Shown here: piece after piece, positions 33,436 to 43,236 of the stretch | Layout of the letters: every line of letters begins with the position of its first letter | How positions within the stretch are numbered: position 1 is the first letter of the stretch | Assembly (NCBI GenBank): GCA_963757335.1 | Contig: CAVWRJ010000008.1 | Location: 744,001-808,000 of the forward strand | DNA length: 64,000 bases | Direction of reading: 5' to 3' | Origin: DASQPA01 sp963757335 | GTDB taxonomy: Bacteria > Acidobacteriota > Thermoanaerobaculia > Multivoradales > UBA5704 | Program-made: the position numbers and the translations under genes | The notes under the pieces: model-generated | Seen by the model: only the letters and a program-made list of their open reading frames with translations | What the model was told of the DNA's origin: nothing | Database searches by the model: none

Positions 33436-33526
33436 CCCTGTCTTCTCCCCCCGTGCTACCCTTCCCGGGTACCGTCGCACCGCGTTCTCCCCAGGTCATC
33501 CGATCCGCCTTCCCCGGAGGGGCGCC

Positions 33527-34255
33527 ATGCAGGTCATCTATGTGCTGGGCCTCGCGTTCACCGCGGCCGCGGCGATCGACGCCCTGCGCCAGGGGCGGAC
33601 CCCGTGGCTGTTTCTCATCCTCTTCTTCCCCACGATCGGGGCGGCAATCTACTTCGTCACCGAGTATGGGGTGAGATCGCTGCCGCGTTTCGTCTCGACC
33701 CTGCAACCGGTCTCCGCCAGGGAGCTCGAAGAGGCAGCTCTGAACGTCCGGCGGCTCGACACCGCGAACGCCTGGACCGAGTACGCCTCACTCCTCCGCC
33801 GGAGAGGGCGGAAGGCGGAGGCTCTGGCGGCGGCGGGGAAGGCGGTCGAGCGCGACCGGGAGAGCCTGGACGCGCGCTACGAGATGGGCCGGAGCCTCCT
33901 CGCAGCCGGCCGCCCGCAGGAGGCGGTCCCCGCCCTCCGGCAGGCGCTCTCCCGCAACCGCTACGTGGAGAACGGGGAGGGGCTCTTCGCGCTCGCTCTC
34001 GCCGAGGACCAGAGCGGCGACTTGAAGGCCGCCCTCGCCACCCTGGAGGACCTGATCACCCGCCACGCCACCCCGCCCTTCCTCTGGGAGCTCGCCCGGG
34101 TCCAGGAGGCGACCGGCGACCGGGCGGCCGCCACGGCCACCCTGGAGCGGCTGATCGACGACGCCAACTACGTCCCCGCCTACCTGCGCCGGAGCGTCCG
34201 CCCCTGGGTCCGCCGGGCGCAGAAGCGCCGGCGTGAGCTCCAAGCGTCGCACTAG
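33527..34255 (+). CDS. TPR protein with N-terminal membrane segments
   Basis: The 242-residue product starts with two hydrophobic helices (about residues 2-18 and 25-46, in a PLD-nuclease-N-like arrangement) and then has a TPR solenoid: ALNVRRLDTANAWTEYASLL, EALAAAGKAVERDRESLDAR, MGRSLLAAGRPQEAVPALRQ and LALAEDQSGDLKAALATLED. Such proteins are membrane-anchored scaffolds of unknown partner. The gene stands alone. The ATG is preceded by a GGAGGGGC ribosome site. Confidence 0.75.
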   Translation: MQVIYVLGLAFTAAAAIDALRQGRTPWLFLILFFPTIGAAIYFVTEYGVRSLPRFVSTLQPVSARELEEAALNVRRLDTANAWTEYASLLRRRGRKAEALAAAGKAVERDRESLDARYEMGRSLLAAGRPQEAVPALRQALSRNRYVENGEGLFALALAEDQSGDLKAALATLEDLITRHATPPFLWELARVQEATGDRAAATATLERLIDDANYVPAYLRRSVRPWVRRAQKRRRELQASH

Positions 34256-34316
34256 CTCGAACGCTAAAAGCGGAAGAAGCCGCAGATGTCGAGCGACTCG
34301 TCTGGCGGTGCGGCAG

Positions 34317-34629
34317 TCAGTCGGGTCGTAAGTCCGCTGGATTTCGCCTCGAATCCCAGATCCGCAGGAGCCAGATCCAGTCATCGTCGATTCGGAAGAT
34401 GATGCGGTGAGGACCGCAGACCCAGTGCCTGTATCGCCGGCGGGGTAAAGAGATCCGAGGCCACAGCCCCTGCCTCGGGATGAGCTTCTATGTGGTCCAA
34501 CGCTTGAAGGATGTCTGTCGCGAATCGCCGGGCGGCGCTCGGGCTCTTTTTTTCCAAGTAGGTGTAGGCGGCCTGGAGGTCAAGATCCGCCAGTCGCGAC
34601 CAGCGGACCGGCCGCCTTCGGCTAACCAG
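34317..34629 (-). pseudogene. RelE/ParE-family toxin, frameshifted
   Basis: Downstream of the Phd antitoxin is a RelE/ParE-type toxin of about 103 residues: RPVRWSRLADLDLQAAYTYL, then KKSPSAARRFATDILQALDH, and after a break RRYRHWVCGPHRIIFRIDDD, with the final WIWLLRIWDSRRNPADL. The frame changes near 34465 at GAVASD. There is no ATG or GTG at its start; the only start-like codon is a CTG at 34629 inside the antitoxin gene. Either this is a dead toxin or the frame break is a sequence error; I cannot tell which. Confidence 0.7.
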
Positions 34630-34912
34630 AGGACCACCGCTTCAGCTTCTCCACAACCGCGGAGCTTTCAACCCAGTTGCCTTCGGTGATGTCCTGCTCT
34701 GCTTCTTCGACGGCCCGCTGCAGCTCGAGGCGTTCGGACGAGATCTGGAGATCCTCGAAGGCTTCGACCGAGAGGAGAACGGCCACGCCTCGGCCTTCAC
34801 GGGTCAGCACCACCGGTCGTCCCGTCGAGCGGGCCTGCTGAAGCACCTCCGACACCTGAGTCTCGAGGTCGGAGAGGGGACGGAGATCTTCACTGAGCTT
34901 GACGCGAGCCAT
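34622..34912 (-). CDS. Phd/YefM-type antitoxin
   Basis: The 96-residue protein has the Phd/YefM pattern: LRPLSDLETQVSEVLQQARS, then RPVVLTREGRGVAVLLSVEA and a C-terminal acidic helix (ELQRAVEEAEQDITEG) that normally wraps the toxin. It should bind and neutralise the toxin encoded just downstream and repress their shared promoter. GGAGG lies seven bases before the ATG. It survives intact while its partner gene looks broken. Confidence 0.85.
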   Translation of the reverse strand: MARVKLSEDLRPLSDLETQVSEVLQQARSTGRPVVLTREGRGVAVLLSVEAFEDLQISSERLELQRAVEEAEQDITEGNWVESSAVVEKLKRWSSG

Positions 34913-35003
34913 TTCGTTTCCTCCAGCGAGATGGATTCTATCCCGCTCTGCCCGCCCGCCTCTCCCTTCGAACGCCGAAATCCTGCGTTTCGTCCCTTCC
35001 TGC

Positions 35004-35009
35004 TAAAAT
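35004..35009 (+). promoter_or_regulatory. Extended -10 for the SbcD-like gene
   Basis: TGCTAAAAT includes an extended -10 (TGn TAAAAT) 40 bases before the ATG at 35049. No clear -35. Confidence 0.45.
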
Positions 35010-35048
35010 ATCCAGCCGCAAGACGACCGCCCTCCAATCCCAATCGTG

Positions 35049-36362
35049 ATGTTCCGATTCCTCCACGCCGCCGACATCCACCTCGACAGCCCCCTGCGCG
35101 GCCTGGAGCGCTACTCCGGAGCGCCCGTCGACGAGATCCGCGGCGCCACCCGGCGGGCGTTCGAGAACCTGGTGGCCCTGGCGATCGAGGAGGAGGTGGC
35201 GTTCGTCCTTCTCGCCGGCGACCTCTACGACGGCGACTGGAAGGACTACAACACGGGGCTCTTCTTCTCGGCCCAGATGGCCCGGCTGGGGGAGGCGGGA
35301 ATCCGCGCCTTCCTCGTCGCCGGCAACCACGACGCGCAGAGCCAGATCACCAAGGTTCTGCGGCCGCCAGCGAACGTCAAGGTGTTCGCCACCAAGCGTC
35401 CGGAGACGGAGGTGCTGGCGGATCTCGGGGTCGCCATCCATGGCCAGGGGTTCGCCCATGCGGTGGTCTCAGACGACCTCGCCGCCGGCTTCCCGCGGCC
35501 GGTGCCCCACCTGTTCAACCTCGGTCTCCTCCATACCAGCCTCGACGGCCGGCCGGGCCATGCGGCGTACGCTCCCTGTACGGTCGACGGTCTGCGCTCC
35601 CGCGGCTACCAGTACTGGGCTCTCGGGCATGTCCACGAGCGCGAGGTGGTGGCGGAAGATCCCTGGATCGTCTTTCCGGGCAACCTGCAGGGCCGGCATG
35701 CGCGGGAGACCGGCGCCAAGGGGGCCACCCTGGTCACCGTCGACGACCCCGGGCGGCAGGGCGGGGTCACCTTAGAGCACCGCGACCTCGACGTCTTCCG
35801 CTGGGCGGTCTCTCCTGTCGATCTGGCGGCGGCTGGGACCGCGAGCGAGGCCCTGGAGCGGGTGCGCGGTGCCTTGGAGCGCGAGCTCGCTGGCGCCGAC
35901 GGCCGCCCGCTGGCCGTGCGCTTGCGCCTCCGGGGAGCCTGCCCGGTCCACGCCGATCTCGTCGGGGCCGCCGATCACTGGCGCGAGGAGCTCCGCTCGC
36001 TCGCCAACGGCTTCGGGGCCGGGGCCCTGTGGATCGAGAAGGTGCTCTTCGAGACCCGCCCCGCGGCGGACGCCGCGGACGCGGCGGCCTGCCTCGACCG
36101 CGAGGATGCCCTGGGCGGTCTGCTCCGCACGGTGCGCGATCTGGAGGCTGGGGACGAGGAGCTGGCGGCGCTCGCCGCCGGTTTCGCCGAGCTCAAGGCC
36201 AAGCTCCCGGCCGAGCTGTTCGCCGATCCGGACCCGGAGACCCTCGATCCCACCCGGCCGGAGCGGCTGCGCGGCCTGCTCGCCGAGGTAAAGGATCTGC
36301 TCCTCGCCCGGCTCCTCGCCGCTCCCGAGGCCCTGGAGACCGCGGAGAGCCCCGAGCCTTGA
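35049..36362 (+). CDS. SbcD/YhaO-like DNA exonuclease
   Basis: This 437-residue metallophosphoesterase resembles YhaO/SbcD, the Mre11-type nuclease subunit. All metal motifs are present: FLHAADIHLDSPL, LLAGDLYDG, LVAGNHD, GLLHTSLDG and ALGHVHER. The C-terminal 150 residues are helical and acidic and probably contact the ATPase. The start may be the ATG at 35049 or the GTG one codon before. The next gene starts at a TTG that overlaps its stop (TTGA), so the two subunits are coupled. Together they should process DNA ends; the exact substrate is not known for the YhaO branch. Confidence 0.87.
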   Translation: MFRFLHAADIHLDSPLRGLERYSGAPVDEIRGATRRAFENLVALAIEEEVAFVLLAGDLYDGDWKDYNTGLFFSAQMARLGEAGIRAFLVAGNHDAQSQITKVLRPPANVKVFATKRPETEVLADLGVAIHGQGFAHAVVSDDLAAGFPRPVPHLFNLGLLHTSLDGRPGHAAYAPCTVDGLRSRGYQYWALGHVHEREVVAEDPWIVFPGNLQGRHARETGAKGATLVTVDDPGRQGGVTLEHRDLDVFRWAVSPVDLAAAGTASEALERVRGALERELAGADGRPLAVRLRLRGACPVHADLVGAADHWREELRSLANGFGAGALWIEKVLFETRPAADAADAAACLDREDALGGLLRTVRDLEAGDEELAALAAGFAELKAKLPAELFADPDPETLDPTRPERLRGLLAEVKDLLLARLLAAPEALETAESPEP

Positions 36363-39300
36363 GGCTCCTCGAACTGCATCTGAAGGCGTTCGGCCCGTTC
36401 ACCGATCGCCGGCTCGACCTCTCGGGCGGCGAGCAGGGTTTGCAGCTGATCTTCGGCCCCAACGAGGCCGGGAAGAGCTCGGCGCTCCGGGCGCTCAAGG
36501 CCCTCCTCTACGGCTTCCCCGCCAGGAGCGGCGACGATTTCCTCCACCCCTACGACCAGCTGCGGGTCGGCGCCCGGCTGCGCTTCAAAGACGGCGCGGA
36601 GCTGGAGCTGCTGCGGCGGAAGGGCAAGAAGAGCACCCTCCTCGCCGCCGACGGCGAGACGCCCATCAACGGCGTCGACGGTCTGCGGCTCGACCGCTGT
36701 CTCCAGGGGATCGACGAGGCGCTCTTCTCCTCTCTCTTCGGACTCGGCCACGACGGCCTGGTCGCCGGGGGGAGAGAGCTGCTGGCCCAGAAGGGGGACG
36801 TCGGGCAGGCCCTCTTCGCCGCCGGCCTGGGCACCCGCAACCTGCGCCAGGTCCTGGAGGGGTTGGACGCCGAGGCCGAGGCCCTCTTTCTCCCCCGGGG
36901 CTTAAAGCCGCGGATCAACCAGGGGATCGCCGAGCACCGCGACTCGAAGCGGGCCTTGGCGGAGCTCTCGCTCTCCGGCCGCGACTGGGAGGGGAAGCGC
37001 CAGGAGCTGGAGAAGAAGCGCGCCGACTCCGCCGGCCTCGAAGGCGAGCTGGCGGTGCGGAAGACCGAGCGCAACCGGCTCCAGCGCATCCGCCGGGTCC
37101 AGGCCCGGCTGGGCGAGCGGCGGGACCTCGTGAGCCGCCGGGAGGAGTTGGGGGAGGTGATCGCGCTGCCCCCCGAGTTCGGAGAGAGCCGGCGGCAGAC
37201 CGGAGAGGCGCTCCGGGCGGCGGTCGACACCGGTGCCCGCGCCGCGGCCCAGCTGGAGGAGGTGCGGCAGGAGGCGGCCGCTCTGACCCTCTCCCGGACC
37301 GTCCTCGATCAGGCCGAGACCGTCGAGCGTCTCCACCAGGGGGTCGCGCTCTACACCAAGGGGATCGCCGACCGCTCGCGGCTGCTCGGCGAGCACGGCG
37401 AGCTCCTCGCCACGGCCGAGCGGCGGCTCGACGACCTGCGGCCCGGCCTCACGGTGGCGGAGGCCGAGGCGCTCCGGCCCGCCCTCGACCGCTGGCTGCG
37501 GATCCAGGAGCTGGGCAACCAGCGCCAGGCGCTGTGGAACGGGAGAAGTCAGGCGGAGAGCGAGGCCGCCGAGGCGGAGCGGGCGCTCGCCGCGGCCGAT
37601 GGCGCGGTGGCGGCCCTCCCCGCCCAGCGGGAGGCGAGCGCTCTCCGCCGCCGCCTCGCGGCAGCGCGGAAGAGCGGCGATCTCGACCGCACCCTGGCCG
37701 AGGCCGCCGATGCCCTCGATCGCGAGGAGGAGCAGCTCCGGCTCGACCTCGGCCGGCTCGGCCTCTGGCGGGGACGCCCGAGGCGCTGGAGGCGCTCCCC
37801 GTCCCCGGCGAGGAGACCCTGCGGCGATTCGCGGAAGACTTCGAGGCTTCCGCCGGGGACCGCCGCGCTCTCGCCCAGCAGCTCGGCACGGCTCGCGCCG
37901 AGTTGGCGGAGGCGGAACGGCGGCTGGACGAGATCCGCCGCGCCGGCGCCGTCCCCACCGAGGAGGAGATGAACGCGGCGCGGGCGCGCCGCGACGCCGG
38001 CTGGGGTCTCGTCCGCCGGGCCTGGCTGGAGGGGGAGGCCGTGGCGGCTGACCCCGCCGCCTACGAGCGGAGCGTGGGAGAGGCGGACGACCTCGCCGAC
38101 CGCCTGCGTCGGGAGGCCGGCCGGGTCGAGGAGCAGGCGCAGCTCCTCGCCCGCCGGGACCAGCAGCGCCGGACCGCCGCGGAGCTGGAAGCGGGCGAGG
38201 CCCGGGCCGCGGGGGAGGCGGGCGACGCTCGCCGCCGCCTGGCAGGCGCTCTGGCAGCCCTGCGGCATCGAGCCGCTCCCGCCGCGCGAGATGCACCCGG
38301 CCTGGACCCACCGGCAGGAGAAGCTCCGCGCCCGCGCCGAAGCCCTGCGGGTGGAGCGCCGCCGCATCGAGGGCCTCCGCGCCACCCGGGCCGAGCACCG
38401 CGCTCGCCATCCTCCGCGAGCTGGCGGCCGCGGGGGGTGGCCCGGAGCTGGAGGGCGAGACGCTCGAACCTCTCCTCGCCGAGGGGGAGGAGCGGGTGCG
38501 GGCCCTGGAGGGGGAGGCCGCCGAGCGGGTCCGGGTCACCGCCGCCCGGCGGGACGCCGAGGTTCGGGTCGCCGAAGCCCGGGAGGCTGAAGCGACCGCG
38601 CTCGCCGTCCTGGAGCGCTGGCAGGCCGACTGGGGAGAGGCCATCCAGGGTCTCGGTCTCGACCGGGAGGCCCGGCCCGCGGAGGCCGTCCGCGTCGTCG
38701 AGACTTTGCGTGCCGCCTTCGCGAGCCTGGGGGACGCCGCCAAGCTGGCCCGCCGGATCTCCGGCATCGAGCGCGATCTGGAGACCTTCCGCGCCTCGGT
38801 CCGCGCCCTGGCGCTCCAGGTGGCGCCGGATCTCGCCGAGCGGCCGGCCGAGCAGGCCGCCGTGCAGCTCCAGGCCCACTGGACCGACGCCCGCCGGCGC
38901 TCCGACCTCCGCCAGGAGCTCGACCGCCAGACCGCCAAGCTCGCGGAGGAGGTGCGGGCCGCCGAGACTGCCCGCCGGACCCTGGAGGGCCGCCTCGCCC
39001 GGCTGGTCCAAGCGGCGGGCTGCGCCGACGCTTCCGGTTTGGAGGAGGCCGAGCGGCGCTCCGCCCAGCTGGCGGAGGTGCTGGACGGCCTGACGCGCAC
39101 CGAGCGCCAGCTCCTCGCCGACGGCGAGGGGCTGACCCTGGCCGAGCTGGAAGCCGAGGCGGGGGGGATCGAGGCCGACGCGCTGCCCGGCCGGATCGAG
39201 CAGCTCGACGGCGAGATCGAGGACCTGGAGGCGCGCTCCCGGGAGCTGCGGGAGGAGTTGGGGCAGGGGCAGGAGGAACTGCGGCAGAGGACCGGCGAGA

Positions 39301-39893
39301 AGGCCGGCGGCGGGGCGGCGCGGGAGGCCGAGCGCTCCCAGGAGATCCTCGCCGGCCTCCGGGAGAACGTCCGCCGCTACACCCGGGTCCGGCTCGCCGG
39401 CATCGTGCTCCGCCGGGAGATCGAGCGCTACCGGGCCGAGAACCAGGATCCGCTCTTAAGCCGCGCCGCCGAGCACTTCGCCACCCTCACTCTCGACCGC
39501 TACAGCGCTCTGCGCAGCGACTTCGACGAGCGCGACGAGCCCGTCCTCGTGGGGGTGCGCCGGGACGGCCGCCGGGTCCGGGTCGAGGGGATGAGCGATG
39601 GCACCCGGGACCAGCTCTATCTCGCCCTCCGCCTGGCCACCCTCGAGCGCTATCTCGATCCCGCCGGCCATCCCGGCGGTCCCGGGCATCCCGGCCATCC
39701 CGAGCCCCTCCCCTTCGTCGTCGACGACATCCTCGTCAACTTCGACGACGAGCGGAGCGCCGCCACCTTGAAGGTCCTGGCCGAGCTGTCGCGTAAGACC
39801 CAGGTCATCCTCTTCACCCACCACGCCCACCTCCGCGACTTGGCGGCCGGCCTTACGAACGGGGCCGGGGTGTTCGTGCGGGAGCTGGAGTAG
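36359..39893 (+). CDS. SbcC/YhaN-like ATPase, three frameshifts
   Basis: This is an SMC-like Rad50/YhaN-type ATPase of about 1177 residues when repaired. Walker A (FGPNEAGKSSALRALKALLYG) is at the N terminus; a long coiled coil fills the middle, with the YhaN-typical TLAAAWQALW and EMHPAWTHR; the C terminus carries the signature-like EGMSDGTRDQLYLALRLA and Walker B FVVDDILVNFDDER, then FTHHAH. Frame changes occur near 37775 (-1), 38225 (+1) and 38400 (+1), all in GC-only runs in the coiled coil. Conserved protein on all sides argues for sequence errors, but inactivation cannot be excluded. It forms a complex with the preceding nuclease. Confidence 0.85.
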
Positions 39894-39930
39894 GACAGAT
39901 TCTTGCTTAAGAGAAAGTCCTGATCCATAG

Positions 39931-39964
39931 CAGCGGGACCGAGCGCCTTCGCTCGCCCGCTGCC
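39931..39964 (+). terminator. Strong hairpin after the YhaN-like gene
   Basis: GCAGCGGG pairs with CCCGCTGC and CGAGCG with CGCTCG around a CCTT loop, with a two-base bulge. No T-tract follows, so it may act as an RNA end stabiliser or a weak terminator. Confidence 0.5.
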
Positions 39965-39997
39965 CACCACGAATGTCTTCTGTAAGGAGTCCGTACG

Positions 39998-40366
39998 ATG
40001 AAGAGCAAAAAGTTGGCAAGAGGCTTGGGCTGGTTCAGCATCGGCTTGGGAGCGACCCAGCTGTTGGCCCCGCGATGGCTGGGACGGCAGATCGGCGTTG
40101 GCGAGAAGACCGGGATTCTCCGCGCCCTGGGAGCCCGTGAGGCGCTCACGGGGTTGACGCTCTTGGTGCCGGCCAAAGAGCAGCGGAAAATCGGCATGTG
40201 GGGGAGGGTGGTGGGAGACGTGATGGATGTCGCGCTCTTGGCGGCGGCACTGCGGTCGGACCGCGCTCAGCGGGGCCGGGTTGCCGGCGCCACCGGCATG
40301 GTGCTGGGCGTCGGCCTGCTCGATCTGTTCTGCGCCCGGAAGGTCTCAGGAACTCAACCGGCCTGA
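39998..40366 (+). CDS. Small membrane protein (DUF4267-like)
   Basis: The 122-residue product has four weak hydrophobic segments and begins KLARGLGWFSIGLGATQLLA, a motif shared with the membrane part of cyclase/dehydrase-type and DUF4267 proteins. It lacks the SRPBCC domain. Function is unknown. TAAGGAGT precedes the ATG by eight bases. It stands alone between two unrelated genes. Confidence 0.65.
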   Translation: MKSKKLARGLGWFSIGLGATQLLAPRWLGRQIGVGEKTGILRALGAREALTGLTLLVPAKEQRKIGMWGRVVGDVMDVALLAAALRSDRAQRGRVAGATGMVLGVGLLDLFCARKVSGTQPA

Positions 40367-40422
40367 GCCCGAGGAGGGGGGCTTCGGCCCCCCCTTGCGC
40401 CCCAGGCGTTCCGGCGGCAGAG

Positions 40423-41731
40423 CTACCCGGCCGGGCAGCCGCCGTACTGCTTCCACAGATCGTGGGCCGGCCAGCGCTTCACGCTGTCGACCGCTTTCCA
40501 CATCCCGGCGTCCAACTCTCCGTCGAAGCGATCCGAGCTCTTCGGCCGGGAGTTGAAGAAGGCGACCCAGGTGAGCCCGTGGTTCGCCCTCACCATGAGG
40601 GTCTCCGTGCCGTCCAGGGAACCGAGGTGCCACCAGTTCGCGTCCCCGCCTGCCGGCCGCACCTGCCACCCCATCCCATACCAGCTGTCCGCCCCCACCG
40701 CGACCGGCGGGGCGGGACGGGCGACCATCTGCCGGATCGACGCCGGGCGGAGAATCCGCGGCGGATGGCTCTGGCCGCCGACCGCATCGACGAAGCGGGC
40801 CATCTCGATCGTCGAGGCGATCCAGCCGCCGTGCGAGTCCATCGCCTCGATCGACCAACCGCCATAGGGCCAGGGCACCTGGGACGGCTGGCCGGGGAAG
40901 ACGGAGGAAGCGAGGCCCATACCGGGAAAACCGTAGTAATGCACCTCTCCCGGCGCCCGGTCCTGGAGGAGGGTATGGCAGAGGCGCATGCAGGCGATCC
41001 CGGCCGGCCGCAGGATGTGGGTCCGGACGTACTCCTCATAGCGCTGACCGGAGGCCCTCTCGACGATGCGGCCCAGCACGCAGTAGCCGAAATTTGAGTA
41101 GGCATAGCGCGTTCCGGGGGCGAACTGCAGGGGCTTGCCCAGCATGTAGCGGATGATGTCCTCAGGCTGAGCCGGACCGGGAACCCCCCATCTCCCGGGC
41201 GATCGCTTTCGACCGGAACATGGGATCAAAGCTCTGGTCGCTGTCCCAGCCCCCGGTGTGCTGGAGGAGCTGGCGGAGGGTGATCCGATCGAGCCGCGGA
41301 TCGGCCCGCTCCCCGTCGCGAGGTTTTAGGTCGAGCCGAGCGAACGCCGGCTCGTCGAGCCGCAGCCGGCCGTCCTCCACCAGCTTGAGAACGGCGGCGG
41401 CGGTGAGCGACTTGGAAAGGCTGGCGATGCGAAAGAGCGAGTCGGGCAGGACCCGCCGGCGCCCCTCCCGGTCGGCCCATCCATACCCCCTGGCGAGCAC
41501 CAACCGCCCATCCTTGACGACCGCGAGGGAGCCTCCGGGGACCTGAAACTTCTCCATCAGGTGGAGAACGATGCGGTCGAAGGAGGCGAGGTCCGGGACG
41601 TCGATCCCGGTCACCGGTATCCCTGCCTCCGGCTGGCTACGCGGGGCTGGAGCGCTGCCCAGGAGGAGCGTCAGTAGAACGATCGAAGTCGATACCGCGA
41701 GGAGGGCGCGTCCAGCTCGATGTCCGGTCAT
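40423..41731 (-). CDS. Exported serine hydrolase (beta-lactamase family), frameshifted
   Basis: About 435 residues when repaired. A signal peptide (ALLAVSTSIVLLTLLLGSAPA) is followed by a class C beta-lactamase/DD-peptidase-type domain: nucleophile in ASLSKSLTAAA (SxxK), the second motif in YAYSNFGYC (YxN), and the third-motif candidate WWHLGSLDG (HxG). Such proteins are esterases or D-aminopeptidases as often as penicillin-binding enzymes. The frame moves by +1 at a run of six C at 41186-41191 (after REMG, before VPGPAQPEDII); one C is probably extra. Divergent from the NfeD gene. Confidence 0.83.
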
Positions 41732-41800
41732 TTCGATCCTCGGAATTCGGCGAACAGGTTCGACTTCCAGTGTATGCCAAGGCACAGGGCTGGAGCTTGC

Positions 41801-41806
41801 TATACT
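41801..41806 (+). promoter_or_regulatory. Putative -10 of the NfeD-slipin unit
   Basis: TATACT lies 13 bases before the ATG at 41820, giving a very short leader. The -35 region is weak. Confidence 0.4.
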
Positions 41807-41819
41807 CAGAGCAGATCCT

Positions 41820-43214
41820 ATGCTCCCCATCGCTCCTTTCCCGCGTCTCCGCCTTAAGGCGGCCGTCCTGGTCCTGGTGTCCTGCCTGCTCGCGGCGACA
41901 GCGCTGGCTGCTCCGGCACCGATGGCCCCGAGCCAGGCGCACCGCGAGGTCTTCCACGTCCGGGTCTCCTCGATCGTCCATCCGGTATCGGCGGAGCTCG
42001 TCGTGGATGCGATCCACGCGGCCGACGCGGCAGGGGCCACGGCCCTGGTGATCGAGCTCGACACGCCGGGCGGCCTCATGACGTCGATGCGCGAGATCTC
42101 GACCGCCATGCTGTCGGCGAAGACCCCGATCGTCGTCTATGTCTCGCCGCAGGGGGCCCAGGCGGCTTCGGCCGGCTTCTTCCTCCTCATGGCGGCGGAC
42201 GTCGCGGCGATGGCGCCGGGGACCAACGCCGGGGCGGCCCACCCCGTGGGCAGCCGGGGGGAGACGATCGAGGGGACCCTGGGCCAGAAGGTGGAGCAGG
42301 ACGCGGCGGCCTCGATGCGCTCGCTCGCCACCCGGAGCGGCAGAAACGTCGCCCTGGCCGAGGAGGCGGTGCTCAAGAGCCGCTCGTTCTCGGCCGACGA
42401 GGCGCTCGCCGGGCACCTGATCGATCTCGTCGCTCCCAACCTCCCGGCGCTCCTCGCCAAGCTCGACGGCCGGCAGGTGAAGAAGGGCGAAGGGACCCTG
42501 ACCTTGAGGACCGCCGAGGCGCCGCTTCAGGAAGTGACGATGTCGCCCCTCAGGAAGCTCCTGGCGACGATCGCCGATCCCAACATCGCCTACGTGCTGC
42601 TGACCTTAGGCACCCTCGGTCTCTTCTTCGAGCTGATGAACCCGGGCGCCATCCTGCCCGGGGTGGTGGGGGGGATCTGCCTCATCCTCGGCTTTTTTGC
42701 CCTGTCGGTCCTGCCGGTCGACTACGCGGGAGTCGCCCTCCTCCTCCTGGCGCTCCTCTTCTTCATCGCCGAGATCAAGATTTCGAGCCATGGCATGCTC
42801 GCCGTCGCCGGCATCGTCGCGCTCGTTTTAGGCTCGCTCATGCTCTTCAAGAGCCCGGAGCCGGCGCTCCGGGTCAGCCTGAACGTCATCGTGACCTTGG
42901 CCACCTTCTCGGCCCTGGTGGTCGGCTTTCTCTCCTATATGGTCATGCGCACCCACCAGCTGCCGGTGCGGACCGGGGTCGAAGGGCTCGCGAGCGAGGT
43001 GGCGACGGCGCGGACGCCGCTCAGCCCGCGGGGCAAGGTGTTCGTCCACGGCGAGATCTGGGACGCCGTGCTCGAAGCGGGCGGCCGGGCGGTGGCGGCA
43101 GGGGAGCCGGTCGAGGTGGTCAACATGCAGGATCTGACGTTGACGGTGCGGCCACTGCGGCCCGCCGTGACGACATCGACAGCCTCGGCGATATCGCCGA
43201 CACCGGCAGCATGA
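41820..43214 (+). CDS. NfeD membrane serine protease
   Basis: The 464-residue protein is a full-length NfeD: a signal peptide (residues 10-31), a ClpP-like serine protease domain (FHVRVSSIVHPVSAELVVDA, IELDTPGGLMTSM, with the nucleophile Ser in QAASAGFFLLMAADVAAMAP), four or five membrane helices (about 255-385) and a C-terminal OB-fold NfeD domain (SPRGKVFVHGEIWDAV). NfeD proteases act on stomatin-like partners, and the gene directly downstream is a slipin, as is usual. Together they are linked to membrane quality control. The start has no strong ribosome site, in keeping with the short leader. Confidence 0.92.
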   Translation: MLPIAPFPRLRLKAAVLVLVSCLLAATALAAPAPMAPSQAHREVFHVRVSSIVHPVSAELVVDAIHAADAAGATALVIELDTPGGLMTSMREISTAMLSAKTPIVVYVSPQGAQAASAGFFLLMAADVAAMAPGTNAGAAHPVGSRGETIEGTLGQKVEQDAAASMRSLATRSGRNVALAEEAVLKSRSFSADEALAGHLIDLVAPNLPALLAKLDGRQVKKGEGTLTLRTAEAPLQEVTMSPLRKLLATIADPNIAYVLLTLGTLGLFFELMNPGAILPGVVGGICLILGFFALSVLPVDYAGVALLLLALLFFIAEIKISSHGMLAVAGIVALVLGSLMLFKSPEPALRVSLNVIVTLATFSALVVGFLSYMVMRTHQLPVRTGVEGLASEVATARTPLSPRGKVFVHGEIWDAVLEAGGRAVAAGEPVEVVNMQDLTLTVRPLRPAVTTSTASAISPTPAA

Positions 43215-43236
43215 GGTAGGAGAAAAGGGGTTCGCG

